Part shown: piece by piece, positions 62,838 to 64,000 of the stretch
How positions within the stretch are numbered: position 1 is the stretch's first letter
Layout of the letters: the number at the start of each line of letters is the position of its first letter
Assembly: GCA_963663905.2 (NCBI GenBank)
Contig: CAXXQP010000002.1
Span: forward strand, 62,001 to 126,000
Direction: 5' to 3'
DNA: 64,000 bases
Origin: Saccharicrinis sp963663905
GTDB taxonomy: Bacteria; Bacteroidota; Bacteroidia; Bacteroidales; Marinilabiliaceae
Made by a program: the position numbers and the translations under genes
The notes under the pieces: model-generated
Database searches by the model: none
Seen by the model: the letters and a program-made list of their open reading frames with translations, nothing else
What the model was told of the DNA's origin: nothing

Positions 62838-64000
62838 ATGAGAAAATTATTCTGCCTGCTTTTTTTAATTCCATTATTGTTAAAAGGGCAGCCGCAAAGT
62901 ATTGTGCTGAATGGACAATGGCAATGTGGCGAAAATCGTGTGTATAACAGAGAGGTGAGTGTGCCTGGTTTGGCTAGTGACCCAACCAAAATCAACGAAG
63001 GAGTACTTTGGTATAAAAAGGAAATAGTATTACCTGAGGGAGCCTGGTCAAAAGCAACGCTCGAACTAAAAGGTGCCCGTTTTATGCCTAAGGTGTTTAT
63101 CGATGGTGATTTGGTATCAGAAAAAGCAGGAGGGATGGCGCCTACCTTGCACCCCTTAAAACATAACAACATAAAGCCGGGGAAAAAGGTAAGTATCGAA
63201 ATTGCGTTAACATCTTTAAAAGATATGCCGGAAGCGGATGCTTCACGAATTCCCAAAGCCGATTATTGGCGCTCTGATGTAGCGGCACACCTGTGGGATG
63301 ATGTGGTGTTAAAGGTCCATGGCGAAGCATCCATAAATCATGTACATGGTTATTCCGAATTGAAAGAAGATGCTGTAAAAATTAAATACCGTCTTGAGGG
63401 TGAATCAGCTTCTGACTATTCAGCCTTGCAGATTTCTATTATAGACGATAAAGGGAATATTGTTATTGATAACAGTTATAAAATTATTGATAATCAGGGC
63501 GAGCTCACCGTACCGGCATCAGGTAAACTAAAACTATGGGAGCCGGAAACGCCGCATCTTTATCGTTTAGTAACCCAACTAAAAAAGGGAAAAAAAGTGA
63601 TTGATGCAGATACCTGTAATTATGGGCATCGTGAATTTAAGGTTGTTGGAAAGCAGTTCGAACTCAACGGACACCCTGTTAAAATGCGTGCAGCATCTGT
63701 GGTATGGTACCGTTGGTTGCGTTATCCCGAGGTGAAAGAACTGGCATGGGACGCACAGTGGTTCGAAGAAAATATTATCAAACGTATGAAAGCCCATGGA
63801 GCTAATACCTTGCGCTTTCATCTGGGCATGCCTCCGCAAAAGTTTTTGGATTTATGTGATAAGCATGGATTATTGGTGCAGGCCGAATGGCATTTCTTTC
63901 ATGGTTTGGAAGCTTCAAAAGAAAGCCTGAAGGAACAATGGGCATCCTGGTTTGATGTGTCGTCACGTTACCCCAGCAATGTGCTGATGCACGGCTGGAA
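62838..64000 (+). CDS. GH2-family glycoside hydrolase, 3' end outside window
   Basis: The frame is open from ATG at 62838 to the end (387 codons). MRKLFCLLFLIPLLLKGQ is a signal peptide. The N-terminal jelly-roll domain has SIVLNGQWQC, VLWYKKEIVLP and ASRIPKADYWRSDV; the barrel begins with GHREFKVVGKQFELNGHPVKMRA and HGANTLRFHLGMPPQKFLDLCDKHGLLVQAEW. This resembles GH2 beta-galactosidase/glucuronidase relatives. The catalytic Glu residues lie beyond the edge, so activity cannot be judged. Confidence 0.85.
   Translation, partial: MRKLFCLLFLIPLLLKGQPQSIVLNGQWQCGENRVYNREVSVPGLASDPTKINEGVLWYKKEIVLPEGAWSKATLELKGARFMPKVFIDGDLVSEKAGGMAPTLHPLKHNNIKPGKKVSIEIALTSLKDMPEADASRIPKADYWRSDVAAHLWDDVVLKVHGEASINHVHGYSELKEDAVKIKYRLEGESASDYSALQISIIDDKGNIVIDNSYKIIDNQGELTVPASGKLKLWEPETPHLYRLVTQLKKGKKVIDADTCNYGHREFKVVGKQFELNGHPVKMRAASVVWYRWLRYPEVKELAWDAQWFEENIIKRMKAHGANTLRFHLGMPPQKFLDLCDKHGLLVQAEWHFFHGLEASKESLKEQWASWFDVSSRYPSNVLMHGW

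Noticed and set aside
62732..63256. A 174-codon minus-strand frame at the right end
   Set aside because: It lies antisense to a clear GH2 coding sequence with signal peptide, so it is a shadow frame.
1..64000. CRISPR arrays, rRNA and tRNA genes
   Set aside because: Reading through the intergenic regions I found no regularly spaced repeats and no cloverleaf or rRNA-like sequence; a profile search would be more sensitive.

Overview
The window looks like a chromosomal segment of a Bacteroidota bacterium, probably class Bacteroidia. The evidence is a SusC/SusD pair under a hybrid two-component regulator, a type IX secretion C-terminal sorting domain, a TTTG/TAnnTTTG-type promoter, lipoprotein signals, and the near absence of Shine-Dalgarno sequences. 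Species cannot be told from the sequence alone.

Bases 1-4912 hold a five-gene heterodisulfide-reductase-like (Hdr) electron-transfer operon ending in a membrane-anchored fusion subunit. A NarL-type sensor kinase/response regulator pair follows on the minus strand (5072-6789).

Bases about 6950-37400 form an AT-rich accessory island of mostly short, unrelated genes on both strands. The word TTTTGTGAGACT recurs between gene groups, often with longer shared flanks, as in a cassette array. Recognisable contents are a coiled-coil CHAT protease, an L,D-transpeptidase, an IS66 element nested inside an identical IS66 (both with intact 8-bp target duplications), a DUF4145 protein, a ubiquitin-like conjugation operon (Cas4-like/DEDD nuclease, WYL regulator, Ubl, E2-E1 fusion, JAB protease), a catalytically dead prokaryotic Argonaute with a membrane partner, an AbiE-like toxin/antitoxin pair with a perfect palindromic operator, a metallophosphoesterase and a frameshifted serine recombinase. 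The island ends in broken genes and an inactivated IS6-family element that cuts a different gene on each side.

Bases about 37403-54254 and 59904-64000 form a polysaccharide utilisation locus. It has a minus-strand group (hybrid two-component regulator, SusE/F-like lipoprotein, serine hydrolase, truncated secreted protein) and a divergent plus-strand group (SusC, SusD, GH2, GH30). Further on are a GH105-like hydrolase, two tandem carbohydrate-binding-like proteins and a second GH2 running off the end. The enzymes suggest a galactose- and uronate-containing plant or algal polysaccharide (inference).

Between these parts lie an IS66 remnant and a decayed hexuronate pathway: uxaA looks intact, uxaB carries two frameshifts, and only fragments of kdgK and a kduD-like dehydrogenase survive next to a 270-bp MITE-like element.
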